Part shown: positions 7,235 to 15,317 of the stretch, in pieces | Position numbering within the stretch: the first letter of the stretch is position 1 | Layout: every line of letters starts with the position of its first letter | Source of the DNA: Acetobacterium sp. | Lineage (GTDB): Bacteria; Bacillota; Clostridia; Eubacteriales; Eubacteriaceae | Direction: 5' to 3' | Assembly (NCBI RefSeq): GCF_030652775.1 | Contig: NZ_JAUSPS010000091.1 | Location: 1 to 33,597 of the forward strand | DNA length: 33,597 bases | Made by a program: the position numbers and the translations under genes | The notes under the pieces: generated by a model | The model's database searches: none | What the model was told of the DNA's origin: nothing | Seen by the model: the letters and a program-made list of their open reading frames with translations, nothing else

Positions 7235-8488
7235 CTATTGATCAATTCCCGAGAAAGCTGGGTAACCTTGTTCACTGTGTTCACTGATATCCAGACCCAA
7301 TGATTCGGCTTCCGGTGAAACGCGGATATTCATCACTTTTTTAAGGACTAGCATAATTGCCCCGGTCATAACGGCCGAGTAGATAACGGAAATAGCTACC
7401 GCCATTAATTGCGCCACAAATAATTCGGTGGCTCCGAAGAATAAACCATCCCATTGCGCAACAGGGTTAATCGCTGATTGGGCAAATAAACCGGTGGCAA
7501 TACCACCCCAGATTCCGCCAATTCCATGACAGCCGAAGGCATCCAGCGAATCATCATATCCGAATTTTTGTTTGACCTTGGTCATAAAAAATAAGCAGAT
7601 TGGACTAACCAGGGCACCAATCACCAGGGCTGCCCCAAATGGTACATAACCAGAACCCGGAGTAATAGCCACCAAACCGATAACGGCACCAGTCACGGCA
7701 CCCAGGACCGTCACTTTTTTATAAAGAATCGATTCCATCAGCATCCAGCTTAACATCGCTGCTGCCGAAGCGATCATCGTGTTGCCCATGGCCTGAACGG
7801 CCAATCCGTTAGCGGCTAAAGCTGACGCCCCATTGAAGGCGAACCAGCCCACCCACAAGATGGCGCCACCGGTGAAAATCATTGGAATATTATGGGGATG
7901 GTAAGCTAAAATTCCATAACCTTTTCTTTTACCAAGGATGAGACAGGCGATTAAGCCGGAAACCCCAGAGCTGATATGTATAACATTACCGCCGGCAAAG
8001 TCAACTGCTCCCAGTCCGGCGATAAAACCGCCTACGCCCCATACCATATGCGCCAGAGGGTAATAGACCAACAGCAACCAGAAGGTGATAAAAATAAACA
8101 TCGCTGAGAATTTCATCCGGCCTTCTAAGGCACCCACCAGAATGGCTGGTGTAATAATACAGAACATCAATTGAAATATGGCAAATAGTGCGCCGGGGAT
8201 ATTGGCTGCATAGGGACCGGCTTCAGTAGCACTGACACCGCTGAAAAAAGCATTGCTTAGATTTCCGACAACACCCAGTCCGCCCACATCTTCACCAAAT
8301 GAAATTGAATAACCGACGGCAAACCACATCACCGTTGCCAAGCCACAACAGAATAGTACCGACATTAATGTATTGATCACATTTTTTCTGCGAACCATCC
8401 CACCATAGAACAATCCCAGGCCTGGAGTCATAAAGAATACCAGCATTGAACCGATCAGAACAAATGCGACATCACCAGAATTAATCAT
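7235..8488 (-). CDS. amt: Ammonium transporter Amt (copy 2)
   Basis: 417 residues, clearly paralogous to amt1 along its whole length, with the same start (MINSGDVAF) and C-terminal tail (LGLDISEHSEQGYPAF). The pore marks YYPLAHMVWGVGG and DAFGCHGIGGIWGG are intact, with about 11 membrane segments. AGAGGAAG precedes the ATG by seven bases. It forms an operon with glnB2. Together with amt1-glnB1 this is a tandem duplication of the whole unit, leader included. The leader at 8686-8868 carries two terminators, each preceded by an AAAGGN hexaloop hairpin, behind a consensus promoter. Confidence 0.95.
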   Translation of the reverse strand: MINSGDVAFVLIGSMLVFFMTPGLGLFYGGMVRRKNVINTLMSVLFCCGLATVMWFAVGYSISFGEDVGGLGVVGNLSNAFFSGVSATEAGPYAANIPGALFAIFQLMFCIITPAILVGALEGRMKFSAMFIFITFWLLLVYYPLAHMVWGVGGFIAGLGAVDFAGGNVIHISSGVSGLIACLILGKRKGYGILAYHPHNIPMIFTGGAILWVGWFAFNGASALAANGLAVQAMGNTMIASAAAMLSWMLMESILYKKVTVLGAVTGAVIGLVAITPGSGYVPFGAALVIGALVSPICLFFMTKVKQKFGYDDSLDAFGCHGIGGIWGGIATGLFAQSAINPVAQWDGLFFGATELFVAQLMAVAISVIYSAVMTGAIMLVLKKVMNIRVSPEAESLGLDISEHSEQGYPAFSGIDQ

Positions 8489-8685
8489 TTTAACTTCCTC
8501 TTTTCTGAATTATTTTGATCAAATGACTTGACCATGACGATCTTATAACAATTAAGGCCGCCTTTTTAGGTAATTTATAATTTCTGTCCTTTTCTTTTGA
8601 AGCCGCCATAGCTTTCTTATTTGATTGGCGATTTATTTTTCTTATGTCCATTCAAACGACAAAACAAAGATAATCCATCAAATAT

Positions 8686-8726
8686 AAAAAAGCGATAACA
8701 TTCATGACTGTTATCGCCTTTGATAA
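8686..8726 (-). terminator. amt2 leader: second hexaloop hairpin and second terminator
   Basis: Minus strand: TTATC (8726-8722), hexaloop AAAGGC and GATAA (8715-8711). This overlaps the 5' arm of a terminator whose perfect 9-base stem is 8717-8709 with 8700-8692 (loop of eight), extended by A-U pairs and followed by a T run (8691-8686). It sits about 35 bases after the first terminator. The 200 bases from here to the amt2 start show no further strong structure. Confidence 0.7.
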
Positions 8727-8751
8727 ATTGCTGGGTCTATTTGGTTTGAAT

Positions 8752-8854
8752 AAAAAAAGGTGATAACAGGGTTTCCTGTTATCACCTTTGATAAGCATTT
8801 AAAAATCATGAAGTATCAATCCTAACAATCCTGTCTTCATTGACTACTGTTAAG
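8752..8854 (-). promoter_or_regulatory. amt2 leader: dual-hexaloop antiterminator overlapping the first terminator (ANTAR-target-like)
   Basis: Minus strand. P1 (8854-8821) has loop AAUGAA (8841-8836) closed by GUC/GAC, then an internal loop and an 8-pair lower stem (CUUAACAG with UUGUUAGG). P2 (8794-8779) has a perfect 5-base stem, UUAUC/GAUAA, around hexaloop AAAGGU. The first terminator is a perfect 14-base stem (8788-8775 with 8770-8757), loop of four, then seven T residues (8758-8752); its 5' arm covers the 3' part of P2. The 13-base string TAGTCAATGAAGA around the P1 loop is identical in the amt1 leader. Competing hairpins with A1/G4 hexaloops are the layout bound by ANTAR proteins such as EutV and NasR. 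Confidence 0.75.
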
Positions 8855-8874
8855 CTAACCTTAAGATGTTTTTG

Positions 8875-8903
8875 ATTATAGCACCATAAAAATCCACTGT
8901 CAA
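8875..8903 (-). promoter_or_regulatory. Consensus promoter of the amt2-glnB2 operon
   Basis: Minus strand: perfect TTGACA (8903-8898), a 17-base spacer and perfect TATAAT (8880-8875). Such a strong promoter followed by two terminators fits control by termination instead of by initiation. Transcription should start near 8868, just before hairpin P1. Confidence 0.9.
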
Positions 8904-8954
8904 TGGGATTTTCTCTTTATTTTCATAAATTTTCAACTAAAAACGATTTTCTTT

Positions 8955-10058
8955 TTATTGCCCGGCCGTCACTACCACATCTTTTGTCTGACTTTGGCCA
9001 TTCCGTTCAAAGGTAACACTCACCTTCTCCCCAGCATTGACCGCATAAAGAATCTCTTTCATCTTAAGCATGGTATTGGTTTTGACCCCATTGATTTCTT
9101 TAATGATATCTCCGGCTGCCAGGCCGGCATTTGCGGCACCGCCACCCTGTTGCACCGAGGCAATATAGATACCCTCATTAAAGTTGACATCACTATCGGT
9201 CAGGTAATAATCGGCAATAGCCCGGTCATAAGCGGTGATGCCCATTACGGTGGAATTGAACTTACCGGTTGCCACAATTTCATTAAGAATCGGTTTTAAA
9301 ATATTAATCGGAATGGCAAAACCCATCCCTTCGCCGGTGGTCAGTTTATAGGTATTGATGCCGATCACCTCGCCAGCTTTATTGACCAGCGGACCGCCAC
9401 TGTTTCCCGAATTAATGGAAGCATCGGTTTGAAGCAGATCTTCCGCCAAGCCATTATCCAGCGGAATGCTCCGATTCAGGGCTGATATGATTCCGGAGGT
9501 AACCGTTCGTTCGAAGTTCAGTCCCATCGGATTGCCAACTGCCACTGCCAACTCACCGACAACCACATTGTCTGAGTCGCCCAGTTCCAGTACCGGCAAA
9601 TCTTTGGCATCAATTTTTATAATCGCCAGATCCAGGCTGGCATCCGACCAGACCAGTTTGGCATCATAGGTATTCCCGTCAGCCAGTGATACCTTCATGG
9701 CCGAAATATCATCTGACGCCACATGTTGATTGGTGGCAATGTAACCATCGCTGGTTAAAATAAAACCGGAACCGACTCCGGTTGCTTCCTGAGGTCCGTA
9801 AGTGGTCATCGCCACCCCGGTTGTCTCAATCCCGACCACCGATGGGGGCACCGTCTGGGCAATGGCTTCCACCACTGTGTCCGCGGAACCCTCGCTGACA
9901 ACAATTTCATTTTTGGCGCCCTGTATCACAGTGCTGTTATCAAAGAAAAAGTTGACACCAAGAAATAAAGCGCCCACAATCACACCGCCGATAATTGCAC
10001 CGATCATGCCGATGATCAGGGAACTCGTTTTTTTCTCTTTTTTTAGATCGTCATTCAT
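8955..10058 (-). CDS. htrA: HtrA/DegP-like membrane-anchored serine protease with PDZ domain
   Basis: 367 residues. A basic N-terminus is followed by one membrane segment (about 14-39), so the protease faces the outside. The S1C trypsin-like domain (about 60-250) has an intact triad: His112 in TNQHVAS, Asp143 in SLDLAI and Ser220 in NSGNSGGPL. A single PDZ domain fills the C-terminus (about 265-360, GLAAGDIIKEINGVK). These proteases degrade misfolded exported proteins. GAGGTG lies six bases before the ATG. It follows yycJ by about 30 bases on the same strand, the yycJ-htrA order seen at the end of the walRK cluster in many Firmicutes, but walRK itself is not adjacent here. Confidence 0.93.
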   Translation of the reverse strand: MNDDLKKEKKTSSLIIGMIGAIIGGVIVGALFLGVNFFFDNSTVIQGAKNEIVVSEGSADTVVEAIAQTVPPSVVGIETTGVAMTTYGPQEATGVGSGFILTSDGYIATNQHVASDDISAMKVSLADGNTYDAKLVWSDASLDLAIIKIDAKDLPVLELGDSDNVVVGELAVAVGNPMGLNFERTVTSGIISALNRSIPLDNGLAEDLLQTDASINSGNSGGPLVNKAGEVIGINTYKLTTGEGMGFAIPINILKPILNEIVATGKFNSTVMGITAYDRAIADYYLTDSDVNFNEGIYIASVQQGGGAANAGLAAGDIIKEINGVKTNTMLKMKEILYAVNAGEKVSVTFERNGQSQTKDVVVTAGQ

Positions 10059-10088
10059 CGTTTCACCTCAATCTTAGGTGAAGTTCTT

Positions 10089-10877
10089 TTACAGGTCGAT
10101 TGTCTCGCTCGCACTGCTTCTTTTTGCCACACAAAGTTTTACATCCCCGTCCAGCACCACGCCAGCCCCAGTCAATATCCGGGCTGTTGTTTCATAGGCC
10201 AACAGGGGGTAATTGTTTTCCTGACTGAGATGGGCCAGCACCAGTTGCCGGGTGCCTTTCTCGACCAGCGCCAGGGCCAGATCACCAGCCGTCTCATTGG
10301 ACAGATGACCAAAGTCGCTTTTTATCCGCTGTTTGAGGTAGAAGGGATATGATCCGGCCTCCAGCATCGACACGTCGTGATTGGACTCCAGCACCACCAA
10401 ATCACAGCCACATAAGGCATTACGCATATCCATGGTAATAATTCCCGAGTCAGTGGCGATTCCCAGCCGATTTTTTCCGTCAGAGATGACAAAGCCAGCC
10501 GAATCCGCCGCATCATGAGATGTTTTAAAGGCTTCGATTTGAAGATCCTGAATATCAAAAGGTTTTTCAAAATCAAAGATTTTAACATTATGCTCGGCGA
10601 TTTTGCCCAGATCTTTCATCATTGCTGCCCAGGTTTTTTCATTGGCATAAACCGGCAGGTCAAAACGCCGGGACAATACCCCAACCCCATGAATATGATC
10701 ACTATGTTCGTGGGTCACTATAATGCCGCCGATTTCCCGGGGATCCTCTTCAATGGCGTCCAGGGCACTCTGGATCCGTTTTCCGCTGAGGCCAGCGTCA
10801 ATCAGTATTTTGGTGCTGTTGTTTGAGACAAATAAACTGTTTCCTGAACTTCCACTATATAAACTACAAAATTTCAA
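10089..10877 (-). CDS. yycJ: Metallo-beta-lactamase-fold hydrolase, YycJ/WalJ family
   Basis: 262 residues. It opens with MKFCSLYSGSSGNSLFV, the family's characteristic N-terminus, and carries the metal-binding motif THEHSDH near residue 55-61, plus later metal ligands in TSHDAADSAG and LAHLSQENN. WalJ proteins are cytoplasmic metallohydrolases, proposed to be nucleases linked to DNA replication and cell-wall control. The start codon is TTG at 10877, supported by GGGAG six bases upstream and by the conserved N-terminus. It precedes htrA in a likely two-gene operon. Confidence 0.92.
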   Translation of the reverse strand: MKFCSLYSGSSGNSLFVSNNSTKILIDAGLSGKRIQSALDAIEEDPREIGGIIVTHEHSDHIHGVGVLSRRFDLPVYANEKTWAAMMKDLGKIAEHNVKIFDFEKPFDIQDLQIEAFKTSHDAADSAGFVISDGKNRLGIATDSGIITMDMRNALCGCDLVVLESNHDVSMLEAGSYPFYLKQRIKSDFGHLSNETAGDLALALVEKGTRQLVLAHLSQENNYPLLAYETTARILTGAGVVLDGDVKLCVAKRSSASETIDL

Positions 10878-10906
10878 TCGTCGCTCCCTTGTTCATTTTA
10901 AAAAAC

Positions 10907-10935
10907 TTTATAAAACATCCCTTTAAATGCGCCAA
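10907..10935 (-). promoter_or_regulatory. Likely promoter of yycJ-htrA
   Basis: Minus strand: TTGGCG (10935-10930), a 17-base spacer and TATAAA (10912-10907), about 30 bases before the yycJ start. The -35 matches four of six consensus bases. Confidence 0.5.
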
Positions 10936-11051
10936 GGGCCAGCTGGATTGTTAGGTTTATCCTAGCGAATGATGCTTAAACCTGACTTAACCTAACTTTA
11001 CGAGCTTTAAGGTAATCGTTGTCCCCTACTGCTTCGTCAACCTTAATTCTA

Positions 11052-12329
11052 CTAAAGGCAAGCAGGATCTTTCTCGGAAATCCGGCGGATATCAGCCCCC
11101 AGATTTCGCAGATTTTCCTGAAGATTTTCGTAGCCCCGGTCAATATGAACAATCTCCGTGATTTTTGTTTCGCCATCGGCAATTAACCCGGCAATAACCA
11201 TGGCTGCCCCGGCTCTTAAATCGGTAGTTCTGATTTTTGTCGCCGATAAGGCCTTAACCCCGGTAATACTTGCCGTCCGGCTGTTAATCGAAATATTGGC
11301 GCCCATCCGGCGCAATTCATCAACATATTTAAAGCGACTTTCAAAAATACTTTCAGTAATCGTACTGGTGCCCTGGGCAATCGTCATTAACACCGCCATC
11401 GGTTGTTGGAGATCTGTAGGAAACCCCGGGTAAGGCATAGTCTTCACGTTCACAGCCTTCAGCGGATGCTTCCCGATAACCCGAATCCCGTCGTCTTCTT
11501 CGAGGACGATGACCCCCATTTCACTGAGTTTGGCCGTGATCGCCTCCATATGCTTGGGAATAACATTTTTAATTAAAACATCCCCTTCGGTGGCCGCAGC
11601 TGCCATCATATAGGTGCCAGTGGTGATTTGATCCGGTATAACCGAATATTCGCAGCCATGCATTTCTTCAACGCCGACGATTTTAATGACATCTGTTCCC
11701 GCACCCTTGATATTTGCTCCCATCAGGTTCAAAAAGTTAGCCACATCAACGATGTGGGGTTCTTTGGCAGCATTTTCAATAATTGTTTTACCATCGGCCC
11801 GAACGGCCGCCAGCATGATGTTGATGGTGGCGCCGACGCTGACCACATCCATGAAGATATGGGCACCTCTGAGTTCCGGCGCCTCCATTTTTACCTGTCC
11901 ATGTTCAATCACCACGGTTGCTCCCAAAGCCTGGAAGCCTTTGATATGCTGGTCAATCGGTCGATCGCCGATGTTACATCCGCCAGGTAATGGTACAATC
12001 GCTTTACGATAACGTCCCAGTAAAGCTCCCAGCAGATAATAGGAGGCCCGCATCTGGCCAGTTTCCTCTTCATAGTCTGACACATCATATGAAATCGGTT
12101 TTTCGGTATTAATAATCAGGGTATCTTTTTCTCTATATATTTCAGCGCCCAATTTTTCAAGAATAACAATCATTTTGTTAACATCTTTAATATCGGGAAC
12201 ATTTTCTATCTTACTTGAGCAGGCACAAAGTACTGCCGCCGGAATAATTCCCAGCACCGCATTTTTTGCCCCGGAGATCGTAACCTCGCCTTGTAGGGGG
12301 TTACCTCCTTCTATAATAAAAGCATCCAT
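11052..12329 (-). CDS. murA: UDP-N-acetylglucosamine 1-carboxyvinyltransferase MurA
   Basis: About 425 residues, normal for MurA/EPSP-synthase-fold enzymes. It transfers enolpyruvate from PEP to UDP-GlcNAc, the first committed step of peptidoglycan synthesis, in the cytoplasm. Lys22-Asn23 in SGAKNAVLG and the active-site loop PLPGGCNIGDRPID with Cys118 are present. Cys118 corresponds to the fosfomycin-targeted Cys115 of E. coli, so a fosfomycin-sensitive type is expected. The start at 12329 follows AAAGGAATAAAT and gives the standard N-terminus (MDAFIIEGGNPLQG); an ATG 39 bases earlier would add atypical residues. It stands alone, divergent from dnaD. Confidence 0.95.
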   Translation of the reverse strand: MDAFIIEGGNPLQGEVTISGAKNAVLGIIPAAVLCACSSKIENVPDIKDVNKMIVILEKLGAEIYREKDTLIINTEKPISYDVSDYEEETGQMRASYYLLGALLGRYRKAIVPLPGGCNIGDRPIDQHIKGFQALGATVVIEHGQVKMEAPELRGAHIFMDVVSVGATINIMLAAVRADGKTIIENAAKEPHIVDVANFLNLMGANIKGAGTDVIKIVGVEEMHGCEYSVIPDQITTGTYMMAAAATEGDVLIKNVIPKHMEAITAKLSEMGVIVLEEDDGIRVIGKHPLKAVNVKTMPYPGFPTDLQQPMAVLMTIAQGTSTITESIFESRFKYVDELRRMGANISINSRTASITGVKALSATKIRTTDLRAGAAMVIAGLIADGETKITEIVHIDRGYENLQENLRNLGADIRRISEKDPACL

Positions 12330-12374
12330 ATTTATTCCTTTCAGTGCAAGTGTATATGCAATATCCAATTGGTT

Positions 12375-12402
12375 ATTATATCATAAGTTTCATTTTTATC
12401 AA
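12375..12402 (-). promoter_or_regulatory. Promoter of murA
   Basis: Minus strand: TTGATA (12402-12397), a 16-base spacer ending in TGA, then perfect TATAAT (12380-12375), about 45 bases upstream of the murA start. Confidence 0.7.
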
Positions 12403-12518
12403 GAAATCTCGTGATTTTACGCCATTTTTTTATCAGTAAAGCGGTTTTTCTTATACTCTTTAAGAATTCTTTGCCCTGTTTAAAGAAAACAGGAATTCCT
12501 CACAAATTAAATGTGATG

Positions 12519-12527
12519 TGATATAAT
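12519..12527 (+). promoter_or_regulatory. Extended -10 promoter of dnaD
   Basis: TG, one base, then perfect TATAAT (12522-12527). No good -35 is seen, which extended -10 promoters tolerate. The dnaD start codon lies 75 bases downstream. Confidence 0.5.
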
Positions 12528-12601
12528 AACATAATTGTATTTATGCAATCTAAAGATTTTTTAGCAAAAAAAGATTATCAATCCATAACTCGAGGTAAAA
12601 A

Positions 12602-13630
12602 ATGAATCGTTTTGAATTAGTTTCCAGCCATGATGACCTGGGTGTGACGCCTATTGAGAATATTTTTATCAATCACTATATGCCCATGGCTCGGGGGGAC
12701 TACGTGAAGGTCTATCTTTACGGCTTAAAGCGATGCTTTAATCAGGGGCTGACCCCCATCAGCAACGAAGATATCGCCAAAGATCTGAATTTATTAGAAA
12801 CCGATGTGAAAAAAGCCTGGGATTATTGGGCTTCTGAAAAAATCATCGCCATTGAATACACCGGCACCCGGGATGCGCTGGTTCGTTTTTATAACATTAC
12901 CGGTACGATTCTCTATAAAAATGAGGCGATTCCGGAAACCACCGTTCCCAAAAATGCCCAATCTTCCAACAGCATGGAAGACCGGATTCAAAGAATGTAC
13001 ACAACTATTCAGGATATGTACGAAAGCCGGACCATCACTAAAAAAGAAACCCTGCTGTTCAAACGCTGGCTCGATGAATATAATTTCACTCCGGAAGCCG
13101 TCATTCTGATTGTGGAGTATTCCATTAACATGATCAATAAAAAAGACCGCACCTTTACCCCGGCCCAGGTAGTCTCTTATCTGGAAACCGTCGCCAAGGG
13201 TTTTTATACCGCCCAGGTCCGCGATCACATCGAGGCTGAGGCCCATATTAAAGACTCCGCCCATAAACGTACCAGCTATTTCCAGATTTTCAAATATCTG
13301 GGCATCCAGCGAAACCCCATGGTTTCTGAGCGGCAGATGATGGATACCTGGTTTAATGACTATGGTTTTTCGATGGAAATCATTGTCCAGGCTTTATCTC
13401 GAACCAACAAACCCAATATGAAATATATTGATGGAATTTTGAAAAATTGGCACGAACAGGGCTTTAAAACCCTGGAAGACATTAAAAATGACAAACCGAA
13501 ACCAAAATTTGATCATAAAGAGTCCCTTGAACCCATGAGTGATTCCCGTAAACAGGCTTACCTGGATATGGAAGTCGATTATGCCGAAGATTTATGGCCG
13601 GAACTGGAGATAAACGATGAAGACCTATAA
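12602..13630 (+). CDS. dnaD: DnaD-domain replication initiation protein
   Basis: 342 residues. The N-terminal third is a winged-helix-like region (GLTPISNEDIAKDLNLLETDV). Two DnaD/DnaB2-type helical domains follow, at about 130-215 and 220-310; the second carries the YxxxIxxxW-type motif in YIDGILKNWHEQG. DnaD proteins act with DnaA and the helicase loader to remodel the origin and load the replicative helicase. CGAGGT precedes the ATG. The gene overlaps the helicase loader gene by 14 bases, the usual clostridial dnaD-dnaC pairing, so they are co-translated. It starts about 3.5 kb from the DnaA-box cluster at 16.07-16.28 kb. Confidence 0.88.
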   Translation: MNRFELVSSHDDLGVTPIENIFINHYMPMARGDYVKVYLYGLKRCFNQGLTPISNEDIAKDLNLLETDVKKAWDYWASEKIIAIEYTGTRDALVRFYNITGTILYKNEAIPETTVPKNAQSSNSMEDRIQRMYTTIQDMYESRTITKKETLLFKRWLDEYNFTPEAVILIVEYSINMINKKDRTFTPAQVVSYLETVAKGFYTAQVRDHIEAEAHIKDSAHKRTSYFQIFKYLGIQRNPMVSERQMMDTWFNDYGFSMEIIVQALSRTNKPNMKYIDGILKNWHEQGFKTLEDIKNDKPKPKFDHKESLEPMSDSRKQAYLDMEVDYAEDLWPELEINDEDL

Positions 13631-14582
13631 TGACGCCTTTGCCCTGCTGCAGGAAAAACAGAGTGCCTATCAATTCAAACAGCGCAAAAAAAAGGAAGCC
13701 CTTTATGGTCAGATTCCCGAGCTTTCGGCTCTGGATAATGAAATCAACCGCCTGGGGGTTGCCCTGACCCGGGCTACCATCGCCAAGGAGCTGGATAAAA
13801 CCGCCGCCATCCGTCTACAGATGAGCGAGATCGAGGCCAGAAAAAAAGTCCTGGCCGGAGAAAAGGCTGCCCTACTAACCCATTCCTATTATTGTTCACT
13901 TTGTCAGGACGCGGGGATTCTACCGGAGGGGATCTGCTCCTGTCTGAACCAATGTCTGGCAGAAATCAGTTTTTCCAGCTATGACCTGAAAACCCGGGCC
14001 CAGCGCGAAACCTTTGAGACCTTTAATCCTGACTATTATTCTGATCAACCGATCGCTTCCGGATCTGCCAGCCATCGCTCTAATGCCCTCAACATTAAAA
14101 ACAATATGCTGAAATATTGTCAGAATTTTGAAAATATTGAAGACCAGCTGCTTTTTACCGGACCGCCTGGGGTCGGCAAAACCTTTATGTCCAACTGCAT
14201 CGTCAACAAATTGACCGAAAAAGGTTATGGGATTGTCTACGTCACCGCGGCTCACCTGGTCGCCAGCATTCAGGATCAGCTGTTCCGGGAGAAGAAAACC
14301 TCTACCGAAATTTATGAACCACTGCTACTCTGCGACCTCCTGATTATCGATGATTTAGGGGCTGAATTTTCTTCGGAATACAGCCAGAAACAGCTCTACG
14401 AGGTGATCGATAGCCGCCTTAATGCCGAAAAAAAGATGATCATCTCCAGTAATCTGACGGTGCTCAAAATTAAGACAATTTATGACGAACGGCTTTCCTC
14501 CCGGATCTCAGGCAATTTTAAAACCATTCCCTTTTTAGGGGAAGACATTCGTATTCTTAAGGCCCGACGGGGCCGATCCTAA
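13617..14582 (+). CDS. dnaC: DnaC/DnaI-like replicative helicase loader (AAA+ ATPase)
   Basis: 321 residues. Residues 1-90 are a charged helical region. A cysteine cluster follows (Cys93, Cys96, Cys107, Cys109, Cys113), like the zinc-binding N-domain of DnaI. The AAA+ module has Walker A GPPGVGKT at 182-189, Walker B LLIIDDLGAE at 241-250, and an SSNL sensor stretch and arginine SSRI near the end. It loads the replicative hexameric helicase at the origin and at stalled forks. Its start lies inside the end of dnaD (14-base overlap). A strong terminator follows directly. Confidence 0.9.
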   Translation: MKTYNDAFALLQEKQSAYQFKQRKKKEALYGQIPELSALDNEINRLGVALTRATIAKELDKTAAIRLQMSEIEARKKVLAGEKAALLTHSYYCSLCQDAGILPEGICSCLNQCLAEISFSSYDLKTRAQRETFETFNPDYYSDQPIASGSASHRSNALNIKNNMLKYCQNFENIEDQLLFTGPPGVGKTFMSNCIVNKLTEKGYGIVYVTAAHLVASIQDQLFREKKTSTEIYEPLLLCDLLIIDDLGAEFSSEYSQKQLYEVIDSRLNAEKKMIISSNLTVLKIKTIYDERLSSRISGNFKTIPFLGEDIRILKARRGRS

Positions 14583-14583
14583 A

Positions 14584-14619
14584 AAAGGTGTCCGGACTGA
14601 GCTCCGGACACCTTTTTTT
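14584..14619. terminator. Bidirectional intrinsic terminator between dnaC and the CheR-like gene
   Basis: A 13-base perfect stem (14584-14596 with 14603-14615), loop of six, flanked by A residues on the left and seven T residues on the right. It touches the stop codons of both convergent genes, so it probably serves both strands. Confidence 0.9.
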
Positions 14620-15232
14620 AATTTTGATCGCTGCGTTTCTGATAAATGCGGGCATTCGACACCACCGGCTCAAATTGATGTACTAATTCAGCTGGCAGCT
14701 TCTGGGTTTGTTCCATGGCCAGATAGCCGCCCTCCATCAGAGCCTCATAAAACATCCGGATCACATTGATGCGTTCCTGCTCATTAAAATGAAGCAAAAC
14801 ATTTTTACATAAAATCAGTCCAAAGTCTTTCCCAATGCTGTTCAAGGTCAACAGATTATGCTTCTGAAAGGTTACCGCGCCCCGGATCTCAGCGGTGAGC
14901 CGATAAGAATCCCGGTTTTCAACCTTGATAAAATATTTTTCAAAAATTTCGGGGGGGATCCGCTGCACCTGTTCCCGGGGGTATTCGGCGGCTAATATAA
15001 TCTTATCAAAAAGGTCACTGCCATCAATATCGGTTGCCTGTATTTTAACCTTTTCAAAATCAAACTGACCCATCCGGTCCCGCAACAGCATCGCCAGGGT
15101 ATAAGGTTCCGGCCCCATGGCACAGCCGGCATCCCAGATCTTAAGCTCCGGCTTTGAGCGAAAGTCTGGAATGGCGTGGTCGCAGATCAGTTCCAGGGTA
15201 TGTAAATCTCTAAAAAAATAAGTAAATGCCAT
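14618..15232 (-). CDS. CheR-type SAM-dependent methyltransferase, short form
   Basis: About 204 residues. It has the catalytic half of CheR: FTYFFRD at the start, then IWDAGCAMGPEPYTLAMLL at 32-50 (SAM-binding motif I), ATDID, and ILCKNVLLHFNEQ near the end. The N-terminal helical CheR domain that binds receptors is missing, so it is shorter than classical CheR (about 260-290). The start at 15232 is supported by GGAGGATTCG just before it; an in-frame ATG at 15271 has no such site. CheR methylates glutamates of chemoreceptors, and whether this short form acts on the receptor at the window's end is not shown. It is downstream of trmN6 on the same strand. Confidence 0.8.
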   Translation of the reverse strand: MAFTYFFRDLHTLELICDHAIPDFRSKPELKIWDAGCAMGPEPYTLAMLLRDRMGQFDFEKVKIQATDIDGSDLFDKIILAAEYPREQVQRIPPEIFEKYFIKVENRDSYRLTAEIRGAVTFQKHNLLTLNSIGKDFGLILCKNVLLHFNEQERINVIRMFYEALMEGGYLAMEQTQKLPAELVHQFEPVVSNARIYQKRSDQN

Positions 15233-15317
15233 CGAATCCTCCCAATATTTTTTCTGTTTAGTAAAAGGCATGGGCGCCTGCGTGTTTCCGGAGCTATCAA
15301 AAAATTAGTTTCACTGA

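Noticed and set aside
8686..8788. Hairpins after htrA read simply as tandem htrA terminators
   Set aside because: They lie downstream of the perfect amt2 promoter at 8875-8903 and so belong to the amt2 leader. They could also stop htrA read-through, but the shared hexaloops with amt1 need another explanation.
10936..11051. Short inverted repeat (AGGTTTA/TAAACCT) downstream of murA
   Set aside because: Seven bases with a 17-base loop and no T tract; not a credible terminator. No other signal seen in this gap.
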